Positions 15,081 to 15,222 of a stretch of 15,222 bases of DNA are shown piece by piece. Under the pieces are notes generated by a model that made no database searches, was not told the origin of the DNA, and saw only the letters and a program-made list of their open reading frames with translations. Position 1 is the first letter of the stretch, and each line of letters opens with the position of its first letter. The DNA comes from an uncultured Draconibacterium sp. (GTDB lineage Bacteria; Bacteroidota; Bacteroidia; Bacteroidales; Prolixibacteraceae). A program made the position numbers and the translations under genes. The stretch covers positions 1 through 15,222 of the forward strand of contig NZ_OY771646.1 of assembly GCF_963674925.1 (NCBI RefSeq), in the 5' to 3' direction.

Positions 15081-15222
15081 CTATTTTTCCTTATTCACCT
15101 GGTGCGTATTATCTCCGTTTTCAAAGAAATCGACAATTTGCTGTGCAGCTGCCAAACCGGCATTTAAGTTAGCTTCGGCAGTTTGTGCACCCGCTTTTTT
15201 GGGCGTAAAAAAATATCTTCCG
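15081..15222 (-). CDS. serA: D-3-phosphoglycerate dehydrogenase SerA, C-terminal fragment
   Basis: The window cuts this gene; only the last 46 codons and the stop are present (stop at 15081-15083, reading leftward). The visible end reads GRYFFTPKKAGAQTAEANLN followed by AGLAAAQQIVDFFENGD and a short tail. This matches the C-terminus of the Bacteroidota type of 3-phosphoglycerate dehydrogenase, which catalyses the first step of serine synthesis (3-phosphoglycerate to 3-phosphohydroxypyruvate with NAD). The catalytic residues lie outside the window, so the call rests on this end segment plus the DUF1015 neighbour. The frame is too short at the edge to be found by length alone. Confidence 0.75.
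   Translation of the reverse strand, partial: GRYFFTPKKAGAQTAEANLNAGLAAAQQIVDFFENGDNTHQVNKEK

Overview
This window looks like chromosomal DNA of a Bacteroidota member, probably near Marinilabiliales/Prolixibacteraceae. That placement is an inference from several signs. The native genes have moderate GC, there are no clear Shine-Dalgarno sites, and Bacteroidota-style -7 boxes (TAnnTTTG) lie before several genes. The gene families fit (xanthan-lyase-like FAD lipoprotein, DUF6261-like protein, DUF1015 next to serA, four-helix-bundle S23-like gene), and the intergenic regions carry dispersed palindromic repeats. No rRNA, tRNA, CRISPR array or integrase was seen.

Layout. 1-351 is non-coding upstream DNA. 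352-2018 (+) is an FAD-dependent oxidoreductase lipoprotein broken by a one-base frameshift near 894. 2235-5312 (-) is the galacturonate operon uxaB-uxaA, with an intergenic inverted repeat, a terminator after uxaA, and a perfect LacI-type palindrome plus a -7 box before uxaB. 5313-5905 holds dispersed hairpin repeats. 5906-6619 (-) is a DUF6261-like protein with a strong terminator. 6796-7052 is an array of six short palindromes at about 42-bp spacing. 7302-9143 (+) is an AT-rich, probably acquired ATPase with a TOPRIM/DUF4435-like C-terminus, a candidate phage-defence gene. 9164-9757 (-) is a YkgJ-type cysteine-cluster protein. 9903-12878 (-) is a 991-residue protein with two receiver-like domains and a PEP/pyruvate-binding ATP-grasp domain. 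12918-13061 is a nested palindromic MITE-like element. 13249-14499 (-) is DUF1015, 14592-14978 (-) is a four-helix-bundle protein, and 15081-15222 (-) is the C-terminal end of SerA.

How it fits together. UxaB reduces D-tagaturonate to D-altronate and UxaA dehydrates that to 2-keto-3-deoxygluconate, so the centre-left serves pectin/galacturonate use, apparently under a LacI-family repressor encoded elsewhere. The FAD lipoprotein may belong to the same polysaccharide lifestyle; half-sites resembling the uxa operator lie before it. The right end is a serine-biosynthesis neighbourhood (serA with DUF1015) with a four-helix-bundle gene between them. The most distinctive stretch is 6796-9143: a helically phased palindrome array beside a compositionally foreign ATPase-TOPRIM gene. 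The two may be unrelated, but both deserve a search.
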